Below, piece after piece: positions 7,449-15,496 of a stretch of 35,356 nucleotides of DNA (positions are counted from its first letter, which is position 1; every line of letters starts with the position of its first letter). The stretch covers positions 1 to 35,356 of the forward strand of contig DAOTRE010000004.1 of NCBI GenBank assembly GCA_030036605.1, in the 5' to 3' direction. Both the position numbers and the translations under genes were made by a program. This stretch comes from Candidatus Megaera endosymbiont of Nemacystus decipiens (lineage in GTDB: Bacteria > Pseudomonadota > Alphaproteobacteria > Rickettsiales > Rickettsiaceae). The notes beneath the pieces are model-generated. The model worked only from the letters and a program-made list of their open reading frames with translations, ran no database searches and had not been told where the DNA came from.

Positions 7449-8268
7449 CATATTTAAGTTAAAGCTAATCTTAATGTGTCTAATATTTACCACTGGTATT
7501 AGTGTTTCTAATGCAAAATTGGTGCAAGATATTAGATCGGTAGAACAGTTAATGTCTAGCCAATTATTGGAGTGGGCAGACAGCGATACTATGATTTTGA
7601 TAGAAGTAGACAATACTATAGTAGCCCCAAAATCTGATATGTTTTCACATAAGGATAACCCTTATAAAGGTTTCATTAGTAGCCTTGTAAAACTTGGAAA
7701 GAAAAACAATGAATATAACCAGATAGTAGCAAACTGGTATCAAAAAAGAGAGATTAAAATATTAGATCAAAAGTGGGTGGAGCTGGTATCTTTATTGAAA
7801 GATAGAGGTGCAAAAGTATTCGGAGTATGTTCGATGCCTTTAAGACTAGTAAATATAGAGCAAAAACGTTTAGCAGAGCTTAGTGCCTTAGGTATTAACT
7901 TTACCTCAGAGATTAATAAGAAAAATCAATTTATCATAAAATCCCAAACAGACTGGGCTTCACGTTTTTACAATGGGATAATTTTTACAGGGCGTTATAG
8001 CCAAACACGAACTGTTCTAGATTTTTTAAGAGAAACCTACATACCAAAAAAGTTGTTGTTTATTTCTCATAAGTTACATGAATTGAAAAATATTGATAAA
8101 AAATTAAGGGTCTTTAATATGGATTTCTATAGTGTTCACTATAGCGGTATGAAATATGTCTCTAAAAAGCCAATGGACTCAGTTGTAAAATTTCAACAAA
8201 GAGAATTGCTACAAAATAATAGGTGGATCGAAGATGAAGAAGTTAAAAATATTTTGGGTTTGAATTAA
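7438..8268 (+). CDS. Exported DUF2608 (HAD-like) protein, second of a pair
   Basis: A 276-residue paralog of the preceding protein with its own signal peptide (LMCLIFTTGISVSNA). The motif I region is MILIEVDNT (52-60): the second Asp and the Thr of D-x-D-x-T remain, but the nucleophile Asp is Glu. GIIFTGRYSQTRTVLDFL (about 180-197) matches the family's Lys/Thr region, while the late acidic motif has become LFISHKLHEL (207-216). This is the reverse of the loss in its partner. The start overlaps the previous gene by 11 bases (ATG inside the last codons), indicating translational coupling. The ankyrin gene begins 6 bases after its stop. Family placement is from memory of DUF2608 motifs. Confidence 0.75.
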   Translation: MNNNIFKLKLILMCLIFTTGISVSNAKLVQDIRSVEQLMSSQLLEWADSDTMILIEVDNTIVAPKSDMFSHKDNPYKGFISSLVKLGKKNNEYNQIVANWYQKREIKILDQKWVELVSLLKDRGAKVFGVCSMPLRLVNIEQKRLAELSALGINFTSEINKKNQFIIKSQTDWASRFYNGIIFTGRYSQTRTVLDFLRETYIPKKLLFISHKLHELKNIDKKLRVFNMDFYSVHYSGMKYVSKKPMDSVVKFQQRELLQNNRWIEDEEVKNILGLN

Positions 8269-8274
8269 GATATT

Positions 8275-9405
8275 ATGGGAATAGGAAAAAAGATAAAGAA
8301 TACTCTTGGTATTGACAAATGTAGTTTTGATACAAAGAATTACAACCCAAATCTACTATTTCAGTCTATATCAAAATTTGATAATAAATCCTTAGAATAT
8401 TACGTGAAACATAAAGTAGATCTCAATATTATTCAAAATAATACAGGTGGCACGATACTTCACCATGCGGTATCAGTAACCAATAAGGATGCTATTAATA
8501 TTTTACTTACAAATGAACCAAATCTCATTAACAAAAAAGACTTTTACGGCAACACAGCGCTACATTTTGCTTCTTATATTGATGATTTAGAGTTACTCAA
8601 TACAATATTACAATATTGTAACGATGAAGATATTATCATTAAAAATGGAATAGGTAACACAGCTTTGCACTTTTCTGCCTGTAATAGTAGTAAAAATTTG
8701 AAATTGTTGATAGAGAATTGTAATCCAGAAGATGTTAGTATTAGAAATGAAAATGGTAATACGCCGCTACATGTTGCAATCAGCGCAGGCAATGAAAAAT
8801 CATTTAATTTACTGATAGAAGCAGGAGCTGATGTCAATATAAGGAATAAACATTATGAGATACCTCTTCATAATACAGTGCTGATAGATGATAAGAATTT
8901 TTTGGATGTGCAAATTAGAATAGTAAAAAAGTTAATAGATAAGGGTAGCGATATCTATGTAAATAATTCGTTGTGGCACACACCACTACACTTAAGTGTA
9001 AATAGAAAAGTATCAGAAATTTTAGCTAGAGAGTATCGCAATTTATCTGATAAAGAGCAAGTCGATTCCGTAATAAATATAATGGAAGACATCTTACGTA
9101 ATAAATTTTTATATTTCTTTATAAATACTGAGTCTGTTAACTTTAAGCTTCTTTCTTCTCTACGCAACAAAGTTTTATTATTAATTGATAATATAAATCC
9201 TATTAATGCTAAAGAAATCTATTACTATTTTGATGAGAAAGAGTATTTCAACGCAGAAAGTATCTTTGCATTTAAACAAGATATTAAACACTCGTTAATC
9301 GCAAAAACTCATTCTGTGTCTACTCAAAAGTCTGGCTATGCTTTATTTGATTCTGATGAGATAAAGACAGATAGTCAACCAGAAGGGACTTTAATGGGGG
9401 AATAA
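8275..9405 (+). CDS. Ankyrin-repeat protein (376 aa)
   Basis: Residues about 55-245 form roughly six ankyrin repeats, with the classic cores TILHHAVSVTNKDAINILL, NTALHFASYIDDLELL, NTALHFSACNSSKNLKLLI, NTPLHVAISAGNEKSFNLLI, IPLHNTVLIDD and TPLHLSVNRK. The C-terminal 130 residues are helical and carry no repeat. No signal peptide or membrane segment is seen. The gene starts 6 bases after the second DUF2608 gene, so the three are probably one transcript: two exported HAD-like proteins and an ankyrin protein. In Rickettsiales such proteins are often secreted into the host; that role is inferred here. A solo 35-bp repeat and a hairpin follow the stop. Confidence 0.85.
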   Translation: MGIGKKIKNTLGIDKCSFDTKNYNPNLLFQSISKFDNKSLEYYVKHKVDLNIIQNNTGGTILHHAVSVTNKDAINILLTNEPNLINKKDFYGNTALHFASYIDDLELLNTILQYCNDEDIIIKNGIGNTALHFSACNSSKNLKLLIENCNPEDVSIRNENGNTPLHVAISAGNEKSFNLLIEAGADVNIRNKHYEIPLHNTVLIDDKNFLDVQIRIVKKLIDKGSDIYVNNSLWHTPLHLSVNRKVSEILAREYRNLSDKEQVDSVINIMEDILRNKFLYFFINTESVNFKLLSSLRNKVLLLIDNINPINAKEIYYYFDEKEYFNAESIFAFKQDIKHSLIAKTHSVSTQKSGYALFDSDEIKTDSQPEGTLMGE

Positions 9406-9438
9406 GATAAAAATTTCCATTTTTTGATAATCAAAGCG

Positions 9439-9473
9439 TAGAAAATCGTTCTATTTCAATGTAATCTACAATA
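9439..9473 (+). repeat. Solo copy of the 35-bp TA-flanked repeat
   Basis: This is identical to the outer 35 bp of the MITE at 2788-2948 (there 2916-2950), but with no MITE interior or opposite end. It is bounded by TA on both sides (core GAAAATCG...CTACAA of 31 bp). It lies 33 bases after the ankyrin gene and next to the hairpin at 9475-9503. Confidence 0.8.
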
Positions 9474-9474
9474 A

Positions 9475-9503
9475 TAGGTGCCGGAAATATCTTACGGCAC
9501 CTA
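9475..9503 (-). terminator. Strong hairpin, probable terminator of the Asn-Gln peptide gene
   Basis: A perfect 9-bp stem TAGGTGCCG (9475-9483) / CGGCACCTA (9495-9503) with an 11-base loop lies 13 bases after the stop of the minus-strand Asn-Gln gene and is followed on that strand by TTATTGT. It also lies 69 bases past the plus-strand ankyrin gene, so it may separate both units. The U tract is imperfect. Confidence 0.5.
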
Positions 9504-9516
9504 GGCCAGCAACCCT

Positions 9517-9648
9517 CTATTGTTGTGGATTGTTATTGGGATTGCGGTTCTGATTTTGATTCTGATTCTGGTTTTGATTCTGATTCTGATTTTGGTTTTG
9601 GTTCTGTTTCTGGTTTTGATTCTGATTTTGGTTTTGTTGGTTAGGCAT
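9517..9648 (-). CDS. Asn-Gln dipeptide-repeat microprotein (43 aa)
   Basis: This ORF is too short for routine gene calling. It starts at ATG 9648 with a good ribosome site (GGAGAG, 4 bases upstream). The product begins MPNQQNQNQNQ and continues as an almost uninterrupted Asn-Gln alternation of about 15 units with one Lys, ending NRNPNNNPQQ. Codons vary within the repeat (AAC/AAT and CAA/CAG), and the register holds for 43 codons without a stop. A strong hairpin follows the stop. The composition predicts a disordered, possibly prion-like or adhesive peptide; no function is known to me. A slippage-grown repeat without coding function is the main alternative. No promoter is clear in the 129 bases upstream. 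Confidence 0.55.
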   Translation of the reverse strand: MPNQQNQNQNQNQKQNQNQNQNQNQNQNQNQNQNRNPNNNPQQ

Positions 9649-9777
9649 AATACTCTCCATTTTTTTATTTTAACTTAATTTAGACTAAGATTATTAAAAA
9701 ATATTAGTCGTAAAAATAAGATTAACATCTTTACTATTGTGGTTATATTAAATACAGTTATAAAATTAATATAAGCA

Positions 9778-10470
9778 TTAATCTAGTGACAAAAACGATA
9801 CAAATTTATTGTCAAAATGCAAAAAGTTAGAAGGTAATTTTTGTTTTAAACGATACAAATGAGTTTCAACTGTGGATGATTCACAAAATATGTTGTGCCC
9901 CCAGACTTTTTGCCTTAAAGCTGAAATTTCTATCTTAAAATTGTTGTTTATGATTGATTTAACTATTTGATTTTCCTTACCAGTCAGGATAATTTTTTTG
10001 TCTAGAGAAAGAATGCAAGATTGCTTCTCGCTATAGATCCATTTGTTGTTAATTCTACAAAACAATAGATCGCTCGTTATAATTTTTTCAATAATAGTTA
10101 GAAGAGATTGAAGCTTTAAGGGCAGAGGAAAAAAAATATCATCATCAGTAAAGATAGATTGAGTAAGATTAATAACATTAGATATCACAAACCGATCCAG
10201 CTTGTACTTTAACGTTGAATTGATGATTAATAAATCAATTATTGATTGATTTTTTAAAAAATCTGATTCTTCAGTAAAAAGTAGAATATTTAACTTTATT
10301 GAATTTATTTTTATACAAGCTTTTTTATAATTATTTTGATCATCTTTTTCTACCAAAATATTTTTATCAAAAAACCAAGCGTTCCCTACTATTGTATCAT
10401 ATAAATAGTCATTTTTATCTGACACACAAATATTTTTGTGTTTTGAGTAAAAGATATTCTCAGTATTCAT
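9778..10470 (-). CDS. OmpR/PhoB-type winged-helix regulator with degenerate receiver
   Basis: A 230-residue protein. Residues about 150-225 are an OmpR/PhoB-type C-terminal DNA-binding domain: ILTGKENQIVKSI, ISALRQKVWGHN and SSTVETHLYRLKQKL match the LTxxEf..L, R..L...VWG and T(V)..H...LR.KL signatures, including the recognition helix. The N-terminal 125 residues have the layout of a receiver, but the phosphoacceptor position reads LLIINSTLK instead of an Asp-bearing strand, and the conserved Lys-Pro reads FFPLPLKL. It is therefore likely to act without phosphorylation. Its ATG overlaps the trhO stop (TAATG), so it is translated from the trhO transcript. The DNA target is unknown. Confidence 0.75.
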   Translation of the reverse strand: MNTENIFYSKHKNICVSDKNDYLYDTIVGNAWFFDKNILVEKDDQNNYKKACIKINSIKLNILLFTEESDFLKNQSIIDLLIINSTLKYKLDRFVISNVINLTQSIFTDDDIFFPLPLKLQSLLTIIEKIITSDLLFCRINNKWIYSEKQSCILSLDKKIILTGKENQIVKSIINNNFKIEISALRQKVWGHNIFCESSTVETHLYRLKQKLPSNFLHFDNKFVSFLSLD

Positions 10471-11252
10471 TATTTCTTAAGGCTCATAGACTTAGCAGTT
10501 TCTCCTCTCTGAACCCAAAATTCTGCAGCAGGTGTTAGGTCTTGACTAACTGCTCCTCGATCGTCAAACACAAAACATTCCCCCTGCCACATATTATTGA
10601 TATTTTTTGTATCTTCTAAATATTGCAGTATTCCACCTTCTAAATGGTAGAGATCTTTTATTCCTTTTTTTCTCAAAAGAGCAGTTGATTTTTCACATCT
10701 AATACCACCAGTACAAAACATAGCAACCTTTTTACCCTTAAGTTTTTCAATATTTTGATCTGTCCATTCTGGTAGCTGACTGAAGGTTTCAGTTTTAGGA
10801 TTTACAGCGTTTTTAAATGTACCTATTTTTATTTCGTAATCATTCCTAGTATCAATGGCTACAACATCTTCTTTACTAATGAATTCATCCCAATCTTTAG
10901 GACTAATATACGTGCCTTTTAGCTTTTCAACATCCAAATCATCATACTTTAACGCAACTATCTCTTTCTTTATTTTAACTTTAATCTTAGAGAATGGCTG
11001 ATTATCACAATAATTTACTTTTACATTGATCTGTTTTGCATGAGTTATTTTTTTTATTTCTTCTAGTAAAAATTCTAAATTTTCCAATTCTCCAGATATA
11101 GTTCCATTAAATCCTTCTTTTGCAATTAATATTGTGCCTCTTATGTATTTTTTCTTAGCAAAATACAAAATCTTAGGTTGTAAACTGTTTACATCTTCAA
11201 TATTAGTAAAACTATAAAAACTTAAAACAGCAATTTGTTTGTCATCTTTCAT
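10470..11252 (-). CDS. trhO: tRNA uridine(34) hydroxylase, rhodanese type
   Basis: TrhO (YceA family), 260 residues. It makes 5-hydroxyuridine at U34 of certain tRNAs in an oxygen-dependent step. The N-terminal ferredoxin-like domain has [10 protein letters not shown] (45-54); the rhodanese domain follows, with IDTRNDYE (133-140) and the catalytic loop [11 protein letters not shown] (179-189, Cys180 as the active Cys). The C-terminal segment keeps GECFVFDDR, typical of the family. It is shorter than the E. coli protein (about 350) but within the range of small alphaproteobacterial versions. It overlaps the downstream regulator by one base and is separated from folD by 40 bases. Confidence 0.92.
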   Translation of the reverse strand: MKDDKQIAVLSFYSFTNIEDVNSLQPKILYFAKKKYIRGTILIAKEGFNGTISGELENLEFLLEEIKKITHAKQINVKVNYCDNQPFSKIKVKIKKEIVALKYDDLDVEKLKGTYISPKDWDEFISKEDVVAIDTRNDYEIKIGTFKNAVNPKTETFSQLPEWTDQNIEKLKGKKVAMFCTGGIRCEKSTALLRKKGIKDLYHLEGGILQYLEDTKNINNMWQGECFVFDDRGAVSQDLTPAAEFWVQRGETAKSMSLKK

Positions 11253-11292
11253 ATATTTAATCCAACTTAATTAGTATACCTTACCACAAAAT

Positions 11293-12156
11293 CTATATTG
11301 TGTGTTGTAATTTAAAACTTTTCAAAGTGTTTGCTAATAAAAAAGCCACAGTCATTGGCCCTACTCCTCCAGGAACTGGGGTAACGTAAGATACATAGTC
11401 TTTTACATTTTCAAAGTCAACATCGCCACAAATTTTATATTCTCCGTCAATTTTTATTCTAGAAATACCAACATCTATTACTACCGCTTTTTTAGAGAAA
11501 TAGCCCCTAGTCAAATATTTTGCAATACCAATAGCTGATATTATTACGTCGGCATTCTGTGTAATGGATTTCAGATTTTGTGTTTTAGAGTGACAAATAG
11601 TAACTGTACAATCTTCGTTTAACAATAAAGCGGCCAGAGGCCTTCCAACAATTATTGACCTGCCAATCATGACAACGTTTTTCCCAGGCAAACTTATTTT
11701 AGAAGCTTTAATTAACTCAAGACACCCCAGAGCTGTACATGGAACAAAAGAACCTTTTTTACCGCTATATAAACGACCAATATTTATTGGATGAAAACCA
11801 TCTACATCTTTGTTAGGATTAATAGACTCAATAATTTTGGATTTACTAATATGCGAAGGTAATGGAAGCTGAACTATTATCGCAGATACATCATTATCAG
11901 CATTTAATCTCTCAATTTGATCCAAAAGGTTTTTCTCAGAAATATCACTTTTGAGGTGGATTAAACGAGTTCTAATGCCTACAAAAGAAGCAGCTCTAAT
12001 TTTATTGTTGATATATACCTTGCTAGCAGCATTATCGCCAACTAAAACAATCGATAGCAATGGTGCCATTACACCATTAGTTAACCTTGTGCACTCTATT
12101 TTTAAATCTTCAAGGATAGAACTAGCGATATTTTTCCCATTGATAATATTATTCAT
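11293..12156 (-). CDS. folD: Bifunctional methylene-THF dehydrogenase/cyclohydrolase
   Basis: FolD, 287 residues, interconverts 5,10-methylene-, methenyl- and 10-formyl-tetrahydrofolate in the cytoplasm, supplying formyl groups for initiator tRNA and purines. The catalytic region YINNKIRAA (about 49-57) carries the conserved Tyr and Lys, followed by QLPLPSH. The NADP-binding fold has VVMIGRSIIVGRPLAALLL, and the C-terminal PVPGGVGPMTVAFLL signature is intact. Length is typical. It lies 40 bases upstream of trhO on the same strand and may be co-transcribed. rpsA is upstream, separated by a 10-bp hairpin. Confidence 0.96.
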   Translation of the reverse strand: MNNIINGKNIASSILEDLKIECTRLTNGVMAPLLSIVLVGDNAASKVYINNKIRAASFVGIRTRLIHLKSDISEKNLLDQIERLNADNDVSAIIVQLPLPSHISKSKIIESINPNKDVDGFHPINIGRLYSGKKGSFVPCTALGCLELIKASKISLPGKNVVMIGRSIIVGRPLAALLLNEDCTVTICHSKTQNLKSITQNADVIISAIGIAKYLTRGYFSKKAVVIDVGISRIKIDGEYKICGDVDFENVKDYVSYVTPVPGGVGPMTVAFLLANTLKSFKLQHTI

Positions 12157-12229
12157 TATAACCGTTTAATCACTATTAATTATGGCAGTGCTGAAAAAGT
12201 TAAATAGGATAAAAATAGATTGGTTAAAG

Positions 12230-12263
12230 GTGCATTTTACTAAAAAATTTTAATAAAATGCAC
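12230..12263 (-). terminator. Hairpin after rpsA, probable terminator
   Basis: A perfect 10-bp stem GTGCATTTTA (12230-12239) / TAAAATGCAC (12254-12263) with a 14-base loop lies 24 bases after the rpsA stop. On the minus strand the stem ends are AT-rich but no long U run follows, so it may be a processing or weak terminator structure. Confidence 0.5.
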
Positions 12264-12287
12264 TAAACAGCAGGAATCGTATCTAAA

Positions 12288-14006
12288 TTATTTACCTTTC
12301 TTGTCTTCTTCAAGCACAGCACCCAATATATCACCTAAACTTGCCCCACTATCGGTTGATCCGTACTCCTTGATAGCCTTCTTACGCTCGTCAAGTTCAA
12401 GAGCTTTTACAGATAGAGATATCATCGGTGTAACTTTATCTATTCCTATAATTTTTGCATCTATACGATCACCTTCTCCAAATCTATCAGCTTTCTGCTC
12501 CGACCTCTCAGCTGATAAATCCGCCTTTTTAATAAAGCCAGCTACTTTATCATTAACGCTAACATTAAGGCCATCGCTACTAACTTTTGTCACAGTACAT
12601 GTAACATTCATATTTTTTTTAAATTCGTCGATTATACCTTTATAAGGATCGTCTGTTAATTGTTTAATTCCTAGAGCAACGCGGTCTTTTTCAAGATCAA
12701 TACTTAAAACTTTACACTCTATTTCATCACCCTTGTTATAATTTTTTAACAAATCAGAGTTGCTTTCAGACCAACTAATGTCTGATTCGTGGATCATACC
12801 GTCGATACTTTCATCCAAAGCCACAAACATTCCAAAATCAGTTATGTTTCTAATTGGAGCCTTTATCACACTTCCAACTGGATGATTCTCAGCAAATTTT
12901 AATAGAGGATTATTCAAACATTTTTTAATACTTAAAGAAATTCTGTTTTTATCAGTATCAACATCTAAAATTACAAACTCAACTTCTTGACCAATAGTTA
13001 GAAGTTTTTTAGGATTCTGAGTTGATTTTCCCCAAGCAATTTCAGAAGAGTGTACTAAACCTTCTATACCATTCTTTAATTCTATAAATACACCATAATC
13101 TGCTATATTGGTAATCTTGCCTGTCATCACTTTCCCTACAGGAAACTCTTCTTTTATGTTGTCCCAAGGATTAGAATCAAGCTGCTTCATACCTAATGAG
13201 ATTCTTTTTGTATCTTCATTAAATTTAATAACCATCACTTCAACTTCTTGACCAAAGCTTAAAACTTCTGAAGGATGATTAATTCTGCTCCATGAAATAT
13301 CTGTGACATGCAATAGCCCATCAAGACTTCCCAAATCAATAAATGCACCATAATCTGTAATATTTTTAACAACTCCAGTCAACACATCGCCTTCTTTTAT
13401 CGTTGCAAGCATCTTATCTCTATCTTCAGAACGAGACTCTTCCAAAATAGCTTTACGTGATACAACAATATTACCAAGTTTTCTATCCATTTTAAGAATT
13501 TGAAATGGTTGCGTTATATTAAGCAATGCATTTGGATCTTTAATAGGACGTACATCAGCTTGACTTCCTGGCAAAAAAGCTACAACGCCATTTAGATCTA
13601 CTGTAAAACCACCTTTGACTCTTCCAAAAATGAAACCATCAACGTTGTCTCCATTCTCAAACATTTTTTCAAGTTTTACCCAAGATTCTTCTCTAATTGC
13701 TTTTTCACGACTTAAAACTGTTCCCTTTCTTCCTTCTACTTTTTCAACGAAGACATCAACAATGTCTCCAACATTAGGTAAAGGCAAATTTTGTTGAGTT
13801 TTAAATTCTGATACTGCAATTCTTCCTTCATTTTTTAGACCAACATCAACGATAACAACATCGTTAGTAATACCTACTACCTGTCCTTTTACAACAGAAC
13901 CTTGAGTAATGTTTGTAGTATTCATGTTCTCAAGTATTTTTGCAAAATCCCCTGTTTCTGTTGTAACGTCTGCTAATTGAGGAATAAATCTTTCTTTAAT
14001 ATTCAT
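12288..14006 (-). CDS. rpsA: 30S ribosomal protein S1
   Basis: S1, 572 residues from ATG 14006; an in-frame ATG at 14048 would overlap cmk and add a non-homologous leader, so it is rejected. The protein tethers mRNA to the 30S subunit. Six S1 RNA-binding repeats can be followed. The four regular ones contain [41 protein letters not shown] and [21 protein letters not shown], plus a more divergent C-terminal copy. The first two repeats, as usual, are the less RNA-like type. It lies 7 bases after cmk, the normal cmk-rpsA arrangement of proteobacteria, so one transcript is likely. A hairpin at 12230-12263 follows. Confidence 0.97.
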   Translation of the reverse strand: MNIKERFIPQLADVTTETGDFAKILENMNTTNITQGSVVKGQVVGITNDVVIVDVGLKNEGRIAVSEFKTQQNLPLPNVGDIVDVFVEKVEGRKGTVLSREKAIREESWVKLEKMFENGDNVDGFIFGRVKGGFTVDLNGVVAFLPGSQADVRPIKDPNALLNITQPFQILKMDRKLGNIVVSRKAILEESRSEDRDKMLATIKEGDVLTGVVKNITDYGAFIDLGSLDGLLHVTDISWSRINHPSEVLSFGQEVEVMVIKFNEDTKRISLGMKQLDSNPWDNIKEEFPVGKVMTGKITNIADYGVFIELKNGIEGLVHSSEIAWGKSTQNPKKLLTIGQEVEFVILDVDTDKNRISLSIKKCLNNPLLKFAENHPVGSVIKAPIRNITDFGMFVALDESIDGMIHESDISWSESNSDLLKNYNKGDEIECKVLSIDLEKDRVALGIKQLTDDPYKGIIDEFKKNMNVTCTVTKVSSDGLNVSVNDKVAGFIKKADLSAERSEQKADRFGEGDRIDAKIIGIDKVTPMISLSVKALELDERKKAIKEYGSTDSGASLGDILGAVLEEDKKGK

Positions 14007-14013
14007 ATATTTT

Positions 14014-14712
14014 CTAATTTTCGCTGAAATAATGCCATTTTTCAGCATTTAAGTTAAATAATCTTAGTAAATCATCGGCATTTTTATGATTTACCATACT
14101 GCTTTTTATTTTTTCAATAACTTTTTCGGGACTGAGATTCGATGTATCAACAAGAATAGCGTCATGTGGAATCTCCAAGGGAGAACTCTTTCTTAACGAA
14201 TCCCTTTTATCTCGTTCTCGCATTAAATTCAAAACATCGCTCAATATACACGATTTTCCTTCTAAGCACAACTGTTTATATCTTCTTTTTGCTCTGGTAA
14301 TTATATCAGCTGTAATGAAAAGCTTCAAATCTGCATCTGGCGCAATAACGCTACCAATATCTCTTCCTTCCATGAGAATACGATGATTGTTTCGTACAAT
14401 ATCTTTTAGGCAAAAGCTAATTATGTTTCTAACTTCCAAAATTGATGAAATTTTAGATGTAAAGTTACCTATCTCTTCGGTGTTTAAGTCAATATTTTCG
14501 GTTGCTTGCACAATATCTAATGAGCGAGCAATTTTAATAATTTTTTCTGTTTCTTCAGGCGCTATATTTCTACTCATACAAATATATGCTAGTCCACGAT
14601 AAATTAAACTAGACTGAAAATATTTTAACGAGAATTCTTTTGCCATCATGGAACCAATCAGCCCCTTACCAGAGCCAGACGGACCATCCAGAGATATTAC
14701 TACTCTTTCCAT
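14014..14712 (-). CDS. cmk: Cytidylate kinase
   Basis: CMP kinase, 232 residues, phosphorylates CMP and dCMP with ATP. The P-loop is GPSGSGKG (residues about 10-17). The nucleotide-binding region has [13 protein letters not shown], where the usual D-S/T-G-A-M-Y is replaced by Q-S-S-L-I-Y, a moderate departure. Later signatures are intact: [42 protein letters not shown] and [13 protein letters not shown]. It is immediately upstream of rpsA. No good promoter was identified in the 55 bases before the palindromic element at 14768-14944. Confidence 0.93.
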   Translation of the reverse strand: MERVVISLDGPSGSGKGLIGSMMAKEFSLKYFQSSLIYRGLAYICMSRNIAPEETEKIIKIARSLDIVQATENIDLNTEEIGNFTSKISSILEVRNIISFCLKDIVRNNHRILMEGRDIGSVIAPDADLKLFITADIITRAKRRYKQLCLEGKSCILSDVLNLMRERDKRDSLRKSSPLEIPHDAILVDTSNLSPEKVIEKIKSSMVNHKNADDLLRLFNLNAEKWHYFSEN

Positions 14713-14767
14713 AATAAATTACTTATAAAATTAGTTAGGTTCTATTACCTAAAAACTTTAGGAATAT

Positions 14768-14944
14768 TGGCCTTGTTGCATAATTCAAAAACCCTTTTCA
14801 TTCCGGGAGCGATACTCACTCAGGCTTTAGCCTGTAGAGACTGTTGCTACCCGGAATCTCAATCAATCTGCCTGAGATCCCGGATATTTTCTATCGAAAA
14901 TTCCGGGATGACGTAAATTGGATCTTAATTATACAACAAGGCCA
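14768..14944. repeat. 177-bp composite palindromic repeat (MITE-like)
   Basis: The ends are inverted: TGGCCTTGTTGCATAATT (14768-14785) against AATTATACAACAAGGCCA (14927-14944), 17 of 18 matching. Inside lie two nested inverted pairs built on one core: ATTCCGGG (14800-14807) with CCCGGAAT (14850-14857), and ATCCCGGAT (14877-14885) with ATTCCGGGAT (14900-14909). The interior is clearly more GC-rich than its surroundings. The outer ends resemble IS5-type termini; the core resembles the palindromic elements of Rickettsia. No ORF is present. With the flanks it accounts for the gap between cmk and the tRNA genes. Confidence 0.7.
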
Positions 14945-15048
14945 GGGATATTTATACTTGATATATTGTAAAATTAATAGTACATATTCTATGTTCTGTC
15001 TTTACAGAAATTAAGTTAAGTAAATTATTCTTAGACAGTAAAAAATAA

Positions 15049-15127
<79 letters not shown>

Positions 15128-15200
15128 AATAAAATGCTTGATTATTATCAAAATTTCATGCATATTGTTACTCGTCGAGTTTGAATTTCAATCTTAGCAA

Positions 15201-15276
15201 GGGCGATTAGCTCAGTTGGTAGAGCATCTCGTTTACACCGAGAGGGTCAGCAGTTCGAGTCTGTTATCGCCCACCA
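15201..15276 (+). tRNA. tRNA-Val (TAC)
   Basis: A 76-nt cloverleaf with encoded CCA. It has the same acceptor and almost the same D and T arms as the preceding tRNA, but the anticodon stem TCTCG/CGAGA with loop TTTACAC gives anticodon TAC (decodes GUA and GUG). The two genes look like a tandem duplication that diverged only in the anticodon arm and D loop. In the 220 bases after it I see no gene, only three TTCTGCAG-type motifs. Confidence 0.95.
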
Positions 15277-15496
15277 TTTTTCTGCAGTAGAGAATCACAG
15301 AGTTTTTTATTACTTCTTTTTTACCCGTGCCACGTTATAACTATATGTTATTTTAGATTAAGCACTAAAAGTAGAAAATTCATAACTCTGTTAGTAATAA
15401 ATTCTGCAGAAGTAGTTTTTCCTACTTTAAATAATTTATACTTTCTGCAGGCCAAAAGCGATAAAATTGATAAATTATGTCTTATGTCAACTGAAC

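Noticed and set aside
9541..9640. CRISPR-like or simple tandem DNA repeat
   Set aside because: The periodicity is codon-level (Asn-Gln) with irregular synonymous changes; there are no spacers.
14007..14048. An upstream start for S1
   Set aside because: It would overlap the end of cmk and adds residues foreign to S1.
15277..15496. A MITE suggested by repeated TTCTGCAG motifs
   Set aside because: The motifs are not arranged as terminal inverted repeats and the sequence between them does not pair.
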